Of a stretch of 64,000 nucleotides of DNA, positions 24,374-35,728 are shown piece after piece (the first letter of the stretch is position 1; the number at the start of each line of letters is the position of its first letter). This DNA is from Allodiplogaster sudhausi. Taxonomy: Eukaryota > Nematoda > Chromadorea > Rhabditida > Diplogasteridae. The stretch lies in assembly GCA_945643635.1 (NCBI GenBank), contig CALZFC010000018.1, forward strand, positions 1,007,001 to 1,071,000. Reading direction: 5' to 3'. The notes under the pieces are model-generated. The model had not been told where the DNA came from. It saw nothing but the letters and a program-made list of their open reading frames with translations, and did no database searches. Made by a program: the position numbers and the translations under genes.

Positions 24374-27300
24374 TTCTCTCACTCGCTCTCTCATTTTCTC
24401 CTTTTCACTGTCCATTTTTCTTCTACCTATCGCTTCCACTTTCGTGTCAACTCCAGAACAATCACCACGTATGTACATATTTGAAGCCTTTTCCATGCGC
24501 TGAAATAAGGTATTTGCAACTTGGCACACAACTTTTTGTTTGTTAAACCGGAAATGACAAGACCGGTTGACATGACAAAGATGAACGAGGTGAAGAAAGA
24601 CAAGGAAACCTTCATGGATGTGGCCGAAGACGTGGTACTTGGGTTTGATTCTCTTCATGACGGAAGTGAGCAGCTCGGCGCAGCCCAGTCGCTGGCCATT
24701 TCGGAGCTGATCGCCGTGGCCTGGAGAGACAACAGACATCATGGAAATGTAGAATATTATTTTGAGCTTTATAAATGCATGCAGATCTGCTCAAATTGAT
24801 TTTATAAAGGACTATAATAAAAGAGACCAAGCGGTGGCGTATGCGTGATGAGAACGTCGACCCCGGCCGGAATCTGATTCCACTTGTCGAGAAGGGGCTG
24901 ACCACGAGGCAGATTGAAGGCCCAGTTGTCGTTGCGGGGCTGCCTGCAAGAAGGAAGGACACTCACGTGGAGAACGAAGGCGACAACTCTTCGAAGGCCA
25001 AAAATGGAATGTCTTTGAAAGAAGGAACAGTGGCCAAGCATGATAACAGACCACGGCGTGCCGTAGATGGTAATGCCGAAAAGCTCGATAAGCCCGTCCT
25101 GAACAGGTAACTACTATTTGTATCAGCAATAAATCAGCTACTACGATACTAGTATAATCGGTCGAATACACTCTCGTACCTGTAGATAGATGCCATTGGT
25201 GAGGAGAGGTCGAGGGGAGCCGAGTTTCGAGGCAGCGAGAGATGAAATCAGCGCCTGCCGCAATGCCAGCTCTTTCGCCTCCGAGCGACCTTAAATGGCT
25301 AGTTTTCAGTTTTTTTAAAGTTCTGCTAAAAGTAATACTGATTGACTTCTCATATGTATTATGTACTTACATATATGTACATACATAGATACAAATTGAA
25401 AGAAGACGTATGAAGTCTGACTTGTTGCCTTGAGGAATTGCTCATCAAATGTGCACTCATGATTTCCGGCGATTACAACTTTGTATGCGTGCTTCAGAGT
25501 GCCTGCAACCACGTTGCCATCGTATATCTCTGGTTTAGCCTTGCTTTCAATTATTTTAGATCCATAAGCAAATGTAACGACGAGCGGTCGTTAGCAAATT
25601 AAAAATCGGCGATAACCTCCCCTTTAGAAAAGGGTATCGCCACCCTTAAACCCGCGCACTCGCGCCAGGAATTAAGGGTACCTCCGGAGATTGAGGGAGG
25701 TCTTCGCTCACGCGGCTACTCCGGCCAGGCACTCGCCCCAGGCCGGAGTCTTATGCGCACCCGCGCCACACAATAAACAACAGGAAACAACTGAAGAGCG
25801 GCTCGCTCTTCAGATAAGGAACCGTCTAGGTCCCAGCGGTTCGTACGCCGAGTGGAGACTGACAAGGACAACGACGAGGAGCGACTTCTTTATCAGCAGC
25901 AATCAACAAGGGAGTTCAAGGCTCCAACAGCAATGAGGAAAGGCAACCGGAGCTTAAGGCTCCGGGAGAGAAAAACAAGGAGGGGCGGGAGGGCAGACCG
26001 ACACGCGGCCTTGCTGGCCGCTCCTTATATACTGCCGCCAATCGGGCGGGAAAACATAGGCGACAAACTACGAAATGAGCGTCTGTCATAATTCAAATAA
26101 TAATAGTGTGGGTTATGGTATGAAGTGAGAGGGACGGCATCATGCTAATGTACGGTCACGTAGAGATTGTAGAGTGCAGCCACACTACATCCCCGGGGTC
26201 CCCTCAGCTGGCGCCCCGACAGCATAAAATAAGAAGTGAATGATAAGCATAAAAAAACATAGGCATGAATAGAACATCATGCTTAAGCGAATAGGGAAAA
26301 TGAGAGGGGGTGACCTCTGTCACTGAAATGCTTGGGTGAAGAAGGAAAGGGATACGGTTGAGGCTTCACGTGCGGGGGAGATGTGGGTGAAGCAAGTGGT
26401 GGCCTCGTCTGCCGCAGCGGTAGCAGAGGATGGGTTCGTCGCTGCGCGTCCGGAAGGCTGTGTGGCTCGTCTGTGGGCTGCGCGCTGGCTTCTCGGCTTG
26501 GTTCGGGCTGCGTGCTCGCATCTTGGCGTGGCTCGGGCTGGGCGAACGTCTGCTCTTCTGCTGCTGCTGCTTCCGCTTCTGCTTCCCGCTCAGCTTCCTT
26601 CTTCTGCGACTTCTACTGGCTCTCAGCGACTTGCCAGCGTCGCTGTTCATCTGCGGCGGTCTTCGCTGCTTCACGGCTTCCGGCGGCTTTCCCATCGCTC
26701 GTCTCGACCGCCTCAACAAGTCCGCCTGAGGTGGACGCGACTTCCTCTTCGGGTCTGCGTCCTTCTCTTCTGTGTCCTTGTCGACACACGTGTCCTCGCG
26801 ACACTTCTTCCAATTATACACTGCCACTGTAGACGAGAGCTTAGGCTGGGGCTTAGGCTGGGCATCACCCAGCTGCGGTGGCTCTCCTTGTGGCTGCTGA
26901 GGAGGGTCTGCCAACTCTGCTCTCAGCTCTTCCAGCTCTGTTCTCAAGCTGGCCATCTCTGCTCGCAAGCTGGCCATCTCCCGCTCTTTTACCTCCATGC
27001 CTACCTTGTACTGCTCCTTCAATGTCTCTTCATCTTCTCGGGTGATCACCCCGGCCAGGACGGCATCATCCAAGAGCAATTCCATCGTGGACACGCTGGC
27101 CATCAATAAAACGCTACAATGACGCAGAGAAGGGCTTCAGTCGTGTCTCGAAACACGCGCTCGCGCCTACCCAATCCTCTTCCAGCAAGCTAAAGCACTC
27201 TCGTGTCGATCTCCGCTTCTTAATGAGCTGAGCCGTCACCGTAGAGCTCCTTCTCCGCTGCTGTCGACGTCCCTTCAGCGGGATCTGGCCCTTTATGCAA

Positions 27301-28427
27301 CGGCAAGCGTGTCGCTTCCGTAGGGCTCCTGCTCTGCTGCTGACGAAATGCGCACTCACGCCGTAGAAAAATCGCTGTTGATGACGAAATCGTCGTCCTC
27401 TCTCACTCGCTGTTTCGTTCGTTGTCTCTTCGGCAAGGCTCGGCCCCCATGTAACGACGAGCGGTCGTTAGCAAATTAAAAATCGGCGATAACCTCCCCT
27501 TTAGAAAAGGGTATCGCCACCCTAAAACCGCGCACTCGCGCCAGGAATTAAGGGTACCTCCGGAGATTGAGGGAGGTCTTCGCTCACGCGGCTACTCCGG
27601 CCAGGCACTCGCCCCAGGCCGGAGTCTTATGCGCACCCGCGCCACACAATAAACAACAGGAAACAACTGAAGAGCGGCTCGCTCTTCAGATAAGGAACCG
27701 TCTAGGTCCCAGCGGTTCGTACGCCGAGTGGAGACTGACAAGGACAACGACGAGGAGCGACTTCTTTATCAGCAGCAATCAACAAGGGAGTTCAAGGCTC
27801 CAACAGCAATGAGGAAAGGCAGCCGGAGCTTAAGGCTCCGGGAGAGAAAAACAAGGAGGGGCGGGAGGGCAGACCGACACGCGGCCTTGCTGGCCGCTCC
27901 TTATATACTGCCGCCAATCGGGCGGGAAAACATAGGCGACAAACTACGAAATGAGCGTCTGTCATAATTCAAATAATAATAGTGTGGGTTATGGTATGAA
28001 GTGAGAGGGACGGCATCATGCTAATGTACGGTCACGTAGAGAGTGTGGAGTGCAGCCACACTACACAAATCTTGCACCTCCTTCGGGAACGTAATTATAG
28101 AATGACCACTAACCCAACCAATGGTTGAATGCCTTGACCTCCTTCGGCAGTCCGCAGGAGGTGAAGTCACCGGCGACAATTAAAACGTCGCCTTGTGGAA
28201 TTTCTTTTGGCACCTCAAAACGAGGGCGGAATTAAATAGATAGAGTGGGAGAAAGAGCAATGAACAAAAAGGAACGAAAGGACAGAAGAATAGATGTACC
28301 TGATCATGCGAACACGCAATGCACACGAAGCGAACTGCGTCTGGTCGCACGGGAGTTTCCAGCTTCATCTGCAACAGAATTATTGAAATAAGAGAAGTTA
28401 CTAATTTCAGAGCAGAGTGAGTTGAAT

Positions 28428-28469
<42 letters not shown>

Positions 28470-28743
28470 CTATTACTGAAAGATAGGGCTAGAGAGAGAA
28501 TTGTACCTGAATGACCTTCTTGATTGGCCTCTTCGTCTTGAGCATCTCCCATGCAACGGTCGGGTCGCTGGTGTATTGGTGGGGTTGTATCTGAAAGGAA
28601 TCAGTCATTTGACCACGATCATGCCATTTTTTAATTCAAACGTTTTCAGTAAAGTTTATCTTCTACATTTTGCTCTTCCTGGTCAAGTTGACTCATCCCC
28701 TGACATTGATCTCCTTCGTGGCTGCCTCAGCAGCCATGAGCAT
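23211..28743 (-). CDS. MPPED1/2-type metallophosphoesterase
   Basis: Minus-strand exons, 5' to 3': 28705-28743 (start exon, least certain), 28507-28590, 28300-28368, 28114-28213, 25422-25502, 25180-25289, 25052-25098, 24828-24943, 24610-24720, 23465-23565 and 23211-23288. All joins are in phase and give about 311 aa. Landmarks of the UPF0046/MPPED class III phosphoesterase family are RFVCIACSHD, GDVLIVAGDFTSCGLP, YKVVIAGNHE, ITIYGTPWQP, NLPRGQPLLDKW, DVLITHTPPLG and YHVFGHIHEGYG. The family hydrolyses phosphodiesters such as cyclic nucleotides. The first metal-binding motif is altered: the Asp of the usual D-x-H is Cys here (28312-28314), while GD, GNHE and GHIH are kept. The 2.6-kb intron 28113-25503 holds an LTR element in the same orientation. 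An alternative longer start exists at 28872. Confidence 0.9.
23405..23452 (+). repeat. GA microsatellite
   Basis: A GA tract in the last intron of the metallophosphoesterase gene. Confidence 0.9.
24001..24115 (+). repeat. CT microsatellite
   Basis: A CT-rich tract with TTTCTC interruptions in the 1-kb intron of the metallophosphoesterase gene. It generates spurious Ser/Leu frames. Confidence 0.95.
25573..26189 (-). repeat. 3' LTR
   Basis: Downstream LTR in element orientation, 617 bp. It is preceded on the minus strand by a GGGG-containing purine tract, as expected for plus-strand priming. Confidence 0.85.
26366..27103 (-). CDS. Gag-like protein of the LTR element
   Basis: An uninterrupted frame of 245 aa. 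An N-terminal coiled coil (about residues 25-65, with the repeated heptad-like MASLRAEMASLRTELEELRA) precedes a Pro/Gln-rich stretch. A very basic middle (RSRRRRKLSGKQKRK) follows, then a C-terminal zinc-knuckle-like CYRCGRRGHH. The knuckle matches C-x2-C-x4-H but the last Cys of the CCHC motif is absent (Pro at that position), so metal binding may be impaired. The order coiled coil, basic region, knuckle is that of a nucleocapsid-bearing Gag. No pol frame follows. Particle formation would need proteins supplied by a relative elsewhere in the genome. Confidence 0.7.
   Translation of the reverse strand: MASVSTMELLLDDAVLAGVITREDEETLKEQYKVGMEVKEREMASLRAEMASLRTELEELRAELADPPQQPQGEPPQLGDAQPKPQPKLSSTVAVYNWKKCREDTCVDKDTEEKDADPKRKSRPPQADLLRRSRRAMGKPPEAVKQRRPPQMNSDAGKSLRASRSRRRRKLSGKQKRKQQQQKSRRSPSPSHAKMRARSPNQAEKPARSPQTSHTAFRTRSDEPILCYRCGRRGHHLLHPHLPRT
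27450..28065 (-). repeat. 5' LTR
   Basis: Upstream LTR in element orientation, 616 bp. It differs from the other LTR by a 1-bp indel near the GCGATACCC region and a few substitutions. Its end is followed immediately by TGGGGGCC, a plausible tRNA-primer site. Confidence 0.85.
28430..28466 (+). repeat. GA microsatellite
   Basis: A GA run in an intron of the metallophosphoesterase gene. Confidence 0.9.
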
Positions 28744-31106
28744 GTCCACGGAGGCCCTCCTCGCACTGCTGATCCTTCTCTTCTCCTTCGAATGCGATCT
28801 GGCATGGCCATTCCCATCCTTGCCTGGTTGGCCTGCTTGGTTGCCATAGAAGAGACTTCCTCGCTGGAACATCCTCCTTCCTCGCCCTTCCCTTGCTCCC
28901 CCTCTAGGATACCGTATGCTAATATGTGCAGTCCATGGAGAAACAGAAGCGCGAGTGGGCAAAGATTTTTAGGTTCTTGATAACAAATCAGTGATCCGAA
29001 AACTCAAATTTGATTAAGGCAATGAAAACAGACGGTCTGCTCATCAGGAAGAAATTTAGTGAGGAATGAGAAACATTTTGCGGACTCGAGTGCAGTTTAG
29101 ATAGAGACGAGTACAGTGGTCTTTAGTCTTGGCATATGAACCAAAGCAAAAGAGAGAGAGGGAGGACAAGAGGGGGAAAGACCATGCAACAGACAGATAA
29201 AGATAGAGAGAGAGGCAGAGCTTGAGATGTATTAGAGAGTTGAAAAAAGAGGTTCTGGCCTAAGGAAGATGGATTATACTTCTGAGAGGTGATAGGAGAG
29301 CGCGATGAACAGGGCACGCCAACACCTTCTTATTCTTCTCCTTTTTCCCCTCCTCACGCTATCTTTCTTTTTTCGTAGCATTCCTCCACTCTATCATCGT
29401 CCAATCAGAAGCACCCAAACATCAGTGGGAGTTTCTATTTTCTCGCATTCTTCGCACCCTGGCCTGACTCGTGATTATGTGGGTAGAAGACAGTAGAAAA
29501 TTGCTCTGAAGGAAAATAGAATGAGATATAAAGAGAGACAAAGAAAGATACAGGAAGAGCAATGGAAAGAAATGAAAAGAAAGAGAGATCGATCACTCGC
29601 CAAAGGATAAAAGAGAAAGCCGGAGAACAAGGGATTGAGTATGCCCCAGGCTAAGGCAATTAATAAAACGAGGAAGAAAGAGAAAAGAACTCGGGAGCGA
29701 CAATGGTTAGAGACAGTCAGAGATTGACAATATTTGAGAGAGAAAAAGCTGTTCCTTCGTGTTATATACATATATTTTCATATATTCTTGAAAATTTTTT
29801 TGATGTATGTAGAATGTAAAAAAAAATCTTCTTTGTTAAACTGATCTTCAATGCGCAGTGCTTACGAGAGAAAGGAGCTCTGTATAAGAGGAAGAAAGAT
29901 AAATCTAGGTAGTTGTTAAGAAGCCATGTAATACTGCAAGGGTGAGGACTAAGCTAGAATGCAGGACGAGAGAAGAGAACGGAAGTGAGAGAAGACAGAG
30001 ATGGCGGGCATTGGGTGTCTGCTAAGGCAAACTTAGTAGCTGACTAGAGCATTCGTGAACTTAGGTTCTCAAGATTGTCTCTTCTCTCTCTCGCTCTAGT
30101 GTTCCAAACATTTCACTTTCCGGTGCTTCTTTTCTCTGTCCCTTTCTCTTCTTTGCCCTCTCACCCTTCAGCATCTGCAACCTACTTCCCATGTTTCTGC
30201 TCTATTTATAGAACTTTATCCCACTGATTTCCGATCAGCTGCAGTCAACCATTGGAAATGGCCGGTAATAAATGGAATATCATCGGGAGCCATATTCAAT
30301 TGATGTTCCGTTAAACTAATAAGATAAAAAAAGCTAAATGGCAATATACATAGCAGAACTCGGAATAAAATGGGGAGATAAAAAGGTAAACATGACGTGA
30401 TCCACAATGGTAGCCAGTTGATATTCAACAGCACAAAGAATGCAAAGAAACAGGGAGAAGCAGCCGCCCTCAGGCACGAGCAGAGGAACGAGAGAGTGCT
30501 GGGAGAGAACGAGTGGGAAGAGAACCTTTTGAGAGAGGGGAGAGAGAGGAGTGAGAGAGAGACCGTGACAGAGATAACGAGAGAGAGAGAAAGAGAGAGA
30601 ATAAAGAGGAAACAAGGGAGAAGGAGAAGGAGAGCAAGACTAAATTAGACACTGAAAGAAAGGATAAAAGGCGAACAAGGTGAGAATAAGAAAAAAGGAG
30701 AGAAGAAAAGAAGCGAGACGCTAAAACATATGCTCACTGGAAGAGATGATTCTCGGTTAATTCGAGAAGAAAAGGGACGATTGGGGAGCTTCATCAATAC
30801 GGGAAAGAAACACATTTTGGGAATCTTCCAGATGCCAGCCAAGGCCTTTGACAACTGTTTATGAAGACCATCCCCAAAAATTATAAGTTTAAAACAAAAC
30901 ACAGGTTTCATAAGTACTTGGATGTCTACTTTATGTTATAATGTGAAAACATCAATAAATTAGAAAGAAAAGTCTGTAGAAGTGATGTACATTTTCTTTG
31001 GATAACTTATGAAATGGTCACCTTGATTTCGGCAGGTTCAATGGCTTCGTCAGAACCGAGTGAGTGTCTTGCAAGAAGGAGACGGGGGGCGATGGCCCTG
31101 GACATC
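28744..31106. other. Intergenic, purine-rich, no supported gene
   Basis: Beyond possible extra 5' sequence of the metallophosphoesterase gene (the frame stays open on the minus strand to about 28960), the stretch is dominated by GA-rich, low-complexity sequence. I could not assign any exon with matching splice sites. Confidence 0.5.
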
Positions 31107-32398
31107 TTATGAAGTTGCTGGGAGAGTTTGGTGGAAGGGAGAGAAGAGCGACGAGACGAAGGGGAAGTCGCGTCGTTGAAGTCGAGGTGAAGTTGCATCG
31201 TCGGCGAGTCTCAAGGGATTCTCTAGTTGAACAGCTCGAACACATTTCATCAAATAACTGCTTTCTTGGCATGCTACATGTACATATGTATGTACGTAGA
31301 AATATATTTAAATTTACCCCAGAGGAAAAATCAGACAAGAAATATGTATATGCATAATTTTTTTGTATTATTGTCCAGAATTATTTTTACTCATGGTCAG
31401 AAGCTGCAAGTGCTGACGAAACTGTATGGACAACGACGAAGGTGACGCGGCCCCTAGAATTTTCTTTTTGTTTCGAGTTTTTTTTCAAAACATTTTTCGA
31501 ATTTTGAAGGTATGTATGAATGTAGGTAGGCATAAAAGGCTCGATAACGACATTTCTACTTTAAAGCCCAATATTTATTTTTCATAATTTAAATCCGCGA
31601 GATAAGACTTTTTTCTTTATATTTTAGTTGAATGCCAGTGATATTGGTGAGTGGGTCAACTCGTACTCTAATTTTCAATTGACTTTCGACTTTGTTTTTG
31701 CTGAACTCGCCCATCAGGAAGCAGACGCAGAACTCAAATTATTTTAGAGAATGGCCTCTCGAAAAAGCCAATTGTTGCCCAGCAAAACCGTTTCCTAACT
31801 TTCTATTTCGATTTGATACACTGCAAAATGAAAGGGCTCCAAATTGGAATTATAAAATAGTTAAAGTCGCAGACCATCTCCGCTGCTCTGTACTGAAGCT
31901 GTACTTGAACGCCGTCGACCGTTGTGCTTTTTCCCTGTCTAAAAGTTTATAAATATAAATTGTTATCAATAATTTTATATAACAATAGTATTATGCTTCA
32001 TTTAGCAGATAATGTTATACTGTTCTATCATTGTTTGTTGAAACAGGAACAAACAACGTAGGCAAATTGATGGACGATGTCATATATGTATATACATACA
32101 TATATATGTTAAATTTTCTTGATTTCACGTGTTTTTTCGAACAACAAGAGATAAACTACCTCATCCGACAGTTGAGAGAGCATGATGTTGTTTTGCTGGC
32201 ATATTGATTGCCTAAAAAGAGTAATTTGACCCCGGCATTTTAAATATCTGCCTAACTCCTATTCTAAGATGACATTGAATATGGAAAGAATGACCTTCTC
32301 GTTTCACCAGTCACTTGCCTCTTTACAGACATCTTCAACAATGCAGGGCTCAACATCTCTGCGAACTCTTCGAGAACTGTCGGCTTTTTTCCGTAAAA
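31107..32398 (-). CDS. 3' part of an unrecognised minus-strand gene (four exons)
   Basis: Exons 32319-32398, 32160-32211, 31875-31938 and 31107-31222 chain in phase (2, 0, 1, stop), giving 103 residues. The first, FYGKKPTVLEEFAEMLSPAL and onward, follows the acceptor CATCTTTTTAG and leaves by a GC donor (AGAG|GCAAGT). The second reads QSICQQNNIMLSQLSDE. The third, TGKKHNGRRRSSTASVQSSG, is basic and Ser-rich. The last, ENPLRLADDATSPRLQRRDF and onward, runs to a TAA. This looks like a regulatory, possibly phosphorylated C-terminal tail. Upstream exons were not found with certainty; a candidate at about 32460-32560 (SQILLIIRNRFSEDSLLHYY) did not fit the phase. I do not recognise the family. Confidence 0.45.
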
Positions 32399-35300
32399 CT
32401 AAAAAGATGATTTTCAAAAACCAGGAAACGAAGATACATACTATATAAGGTGCTTAATGACTATTTCTTCCAAACTTTGCGTAGTAGTGGAGTAAAGAAT
32501 CTTCAGAGAATCGATTGCGAATTATCAGCAGAATTTGACTTCTATTCTGAAAGTGTTGTAATTGTGAAGGAGAAAGTAACTGAATAAGTTGAAACCATTT
32601 TTGATAAAATAATTTATAGCTCTCATTCAACATGTTAAAACGCATTCGTACACAACACAATACAGATATGTACATGTTATGTATGTACATAGATATGCCG
32701 TAGATGTGCATGATAAATAAGCTGTTTATCTAATGAGAGCATCAGGAAGAGACTGAGCGCTGGTGATATCACTTGACCACGGCATCAAAATATCATGATA
32801 CTCATGGAATACATTTATTTAAAATGTGAGAAATTATTTTTGTAGAATAGGATGTAATGATATCACTGTAATCGACAGTGCTTGTCTTCACAACTACACA
32901 CTACTAGGTGGTAGCTTGCAGCTTTTCTTACTATAGCAAAGCCAAAACACAACCAAAAATATGCGTAATATTCGAGGAAGAGGGAGTAAGTTGTTGAGAA
33001 GTGGAGAGTAACTGAAGAATGGGTGAGGAGCTCGCTTGTTTTCTGCAATTCTGACACCACCACTCATCTCCTACCAACTACTCTCGTGGTCTGGTTAGAA
33101 GCCTGCAGGGCCCTAGGCCAGATAGATGGAGGGGGGAGAGTTTTGATCCGCCCTGCTCCATTCAACTCCAGCTGGAAAACGGGCTGATAACAACAGGCGC
33201 GAGACAGCATCAAATCAACCAGCAACGCACTTTCAGTTGTCTTTAGGCCATAATATTCTCACCCTCTTCTACCAGTCCAGTCAATTTCTGACCAGATTAA
33301 TGGGAACAGAAACAAAGAGACCATCGCAAAATGTTACACTTTCGTAGTTTGAATGATTTTCTAAGAGAATAACCTTTTCGTTTATCTAAGAAACCCAGGA
33401 CAATTTATGAAGTATCAAAACAATTTCAGAGAGTCTAGGGGAAGGTAAAAAAAAATTTACCCTGTTTAATTAATGTGTTTTCCGTATTAAAATAATAAAA
33501 AAACTGCGGCGGTAGTCAAATTGGCTACAAATAGGTTTTTCACATATGGCATGTGCAGTATTCAAGCACACAAAAAATAGCAAAGTTCCTTATGGCAAGG
33601 ACTTTTACAATGCAAAATGGACTGCCTCAACTTTCATCCTTGTCTGCATATTGGAAAGGAATGCAAGGAAGTAGGATGCAACACATTTTTGCCGTGTGAT
33701 CTTTGGGACATTGAGTCAAAAGATGAGCAACCAAAGTGAGAGAGGAGAAGGATGCCGAAATGACAGTGGGGAGATGCATATGAAAAGCACCTGGAAGTGG
33801 TAGGCAGGGGGGAGGGGGCATGACAAGGCAGTGAGTGGCAGTGGAGTGGAGGAGAGATGGCAAGAGGAGTATTCAGGGAGCTCGGTTTGGGTAACTGAAC
33901 ACTTTACGAGGAGGGGGAGGGCGGAGAGGCGTAGCAGTGAGTGGATTGACACGAAGCCACGACGGCTTCCCGAGTGGGCCACGCCAGCTGATTTTACTGG
34001 TCGTACTCCGGAGTGAACGGAGTAAGTTTTGCAGAGAGACAGAGACATAGAGAGAGAGCTAGAGAGAGAGAGAGGGAGGGATGGAGAGAGATATAGACAT
34101 GTAGATAGATAGAGAGATGAGAAGGTGACAAATCGCGACAAGTCTGAGCATCTCTTTGATCTGCTCAGATTGCTCTCGAGGGTGGAGACGGCGCTGCTGG
34201 CACCGGCTGTTCTCTGCAGCATTCGCATTATCTCTTCCACCTCCAAGTCCAGCTTTAGTCACCTCTGGAATCTCATCCAGGCTTCACGTCTCTCTTTCTC
34301 TCTCTCTCTCTCTCTACTTCCCTTTATCTCTCGCACTCCTCTTTTCTACGTTATCTCCCTACAACCCTTGTCCTTTGGATGTAAGGTGAACTTTTTGTCG
34401 CTTGTGTGACCCGAGTTCTCTTTGCTTCTGCCCTTTCAATGATGGACGGAAAGTACTCGGCAATGGGCTAACGAGAACGAAGTCAACTAGGATAAATGTG
34501 AAAAAGGTGTACATTAAAAGAAGCTGTAAAAATAAGAATAAAAGTCTGATGTAGATCGAGATGGATATTGGACCATTACAATTGCGGCCTCAATTTTTTT
34601 ACACACGATCTGTTCCGTTTAGACGAGCTCGGCCGAACTTATACAAAAAGTGTGCATGTGCCTCAACTGATCAGTGGTTATAACAATGGCATCGTAACAA
34701 TGAAACAAAAGTTATGATCAGCGCAGAAAGTAGGTAGGTCACCAAACACTACGCCAGCATGTGTAGAGGAGAAAAACAAGAACTAGTTCGTTCTTTGGGA
34801 GCCTTCAGTTCGAAACATTCTAACAAACTAAAAAATGGATTATGTAATCGTGCACTTAATGGACACAAGAATGGCAACTTCGATTCGATCTTCTCCCAAC
34901 TCTTCTCCCCCTACCTCCTCCATCCTTCTCTCGCTAGGTTGATTCTCCGCAATTAAACATCTCGAATCTCTTGTCCCATTCAGTTCGCGAGCACTTGTCT
35001 CAACAAATTAACAAGGAGAAGAGAGATAAAAGCGCCTGCTCCACTCGGCAACTTCTGCTTCTTCTCTCCACCCTCACACCTTCCGAGACCCCCCTTGTTA
35101 CATATCACATGGCCTCCTCTCTCCATCTTCCAGGATCCACCCCAGTCACGGGGACGGAACCAGAACATTACCTGATAAATATATGCCACATTATTTACAA
35201 CTAAAAATTACATAATTCCACTCGAATGACAAGTGGAACACTGTCATATATAATTCATTTCTTGAGTTACATAGTTCGAAAGAAGAAGAAAACGACTTGT

Positions 35301-35728
35301 CTTTATGCAGAAATGAGAGCAACAGCAACCTGTTTACATGATGTGTCTTCATATCTTTGAGTAAAAAAAGAAGAGGAAAAGAGAGAGAAAGGAACCCGTA
35401 AGGCATCAGAGCAACGAAGGAGGGCACACAGTGAATGACAAAGAGAAGGCCACTCGAGGTGGGAAGGGACAACTCAGAGAGGAGCACCGCGTTTCCATAC
35501 AAGTACACAGTCAACAACTTCTTATGCTCTACTCATTCTCTAGCACTAATAATTAAGACACTTATGCTAAGAGCAAGCTTATCCAGAACATGCGATTAAA
35601 GAGGACAAGGCGAAACAGCACCGGGAAAGCACAACCGCGTGCGCTTGACTAGCGTGGGCAGAGTGGCGGGGAGTGTGTTGGCAGCAGTGGTAGCATAACC
35701 CGGCAGGAATAGGGTGCAAGATTGTCCC
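32399..35728. other. Mostly non-coding; a few ambiguous open frames
   Basis: No gene can be assembled. At 34140-34290 both strands are open and protein-like (plus: KSEHLFDLLRLLSRVETALL; minus: EVEEIMRMLQRTAGASSAVS), flanked by possible splice sites, so one exon may be hidden here. The remainder is AT-rich or GA/CT-rich. The last part is the 3' flank of the GILT-like gene. Confidence 0.4.

Larger units (their letters stand above)
25573..28065 (-). mobile_element. Gag-only non-autonomous LTR retrotransposon (TR-GAG-like)
   Basis: Two direct repeats, 25573-26189 (617 bp) and 27450-28065 (616 bp), differ at only a handful of positions. On the minus strand each starts TGTAGTG and ends TTACA. The insertion is flanked by CAAA on both sides (or CAAAT, as the edge base is ambiguous). 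In minus orientation a primer-binding-site candidate, TGGGGGCCGAGCC, directly follows the 5' LTR. A purine-rich tract, GAGGGGACCCCGGGGA, directly precedes the 3' LTR. The 1,260-bp interior encodes only a gag-like protein; there is no reverse transcriptase, protease, RNase H or integrase. Near-identical LTRs indicate a recent insertion. It lies in an intron of the metallophosphoesterase gene in the same transcriptional sense. Confidence 0.85.

Noticed and set aside
23831..24546. Ser/Leu-rich plus-strand frames
   Set aside because: They arise from CT tracts within introns of the minus-strand metallophosphoesterase gene.
25691..26091. Plus-strand open frames in the LTRs (also at 27567-27967)
   Set aside because: They are duplicated with the LTRs and run against the orientation of the element; no domain is present.
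26336..27109. 257-codon plus-strand frame
   Set aside because: It is the antisense shadow of the gag-like gene, which has the coiled coil, basic region and zinc-knuckle-like order on the minus strand.
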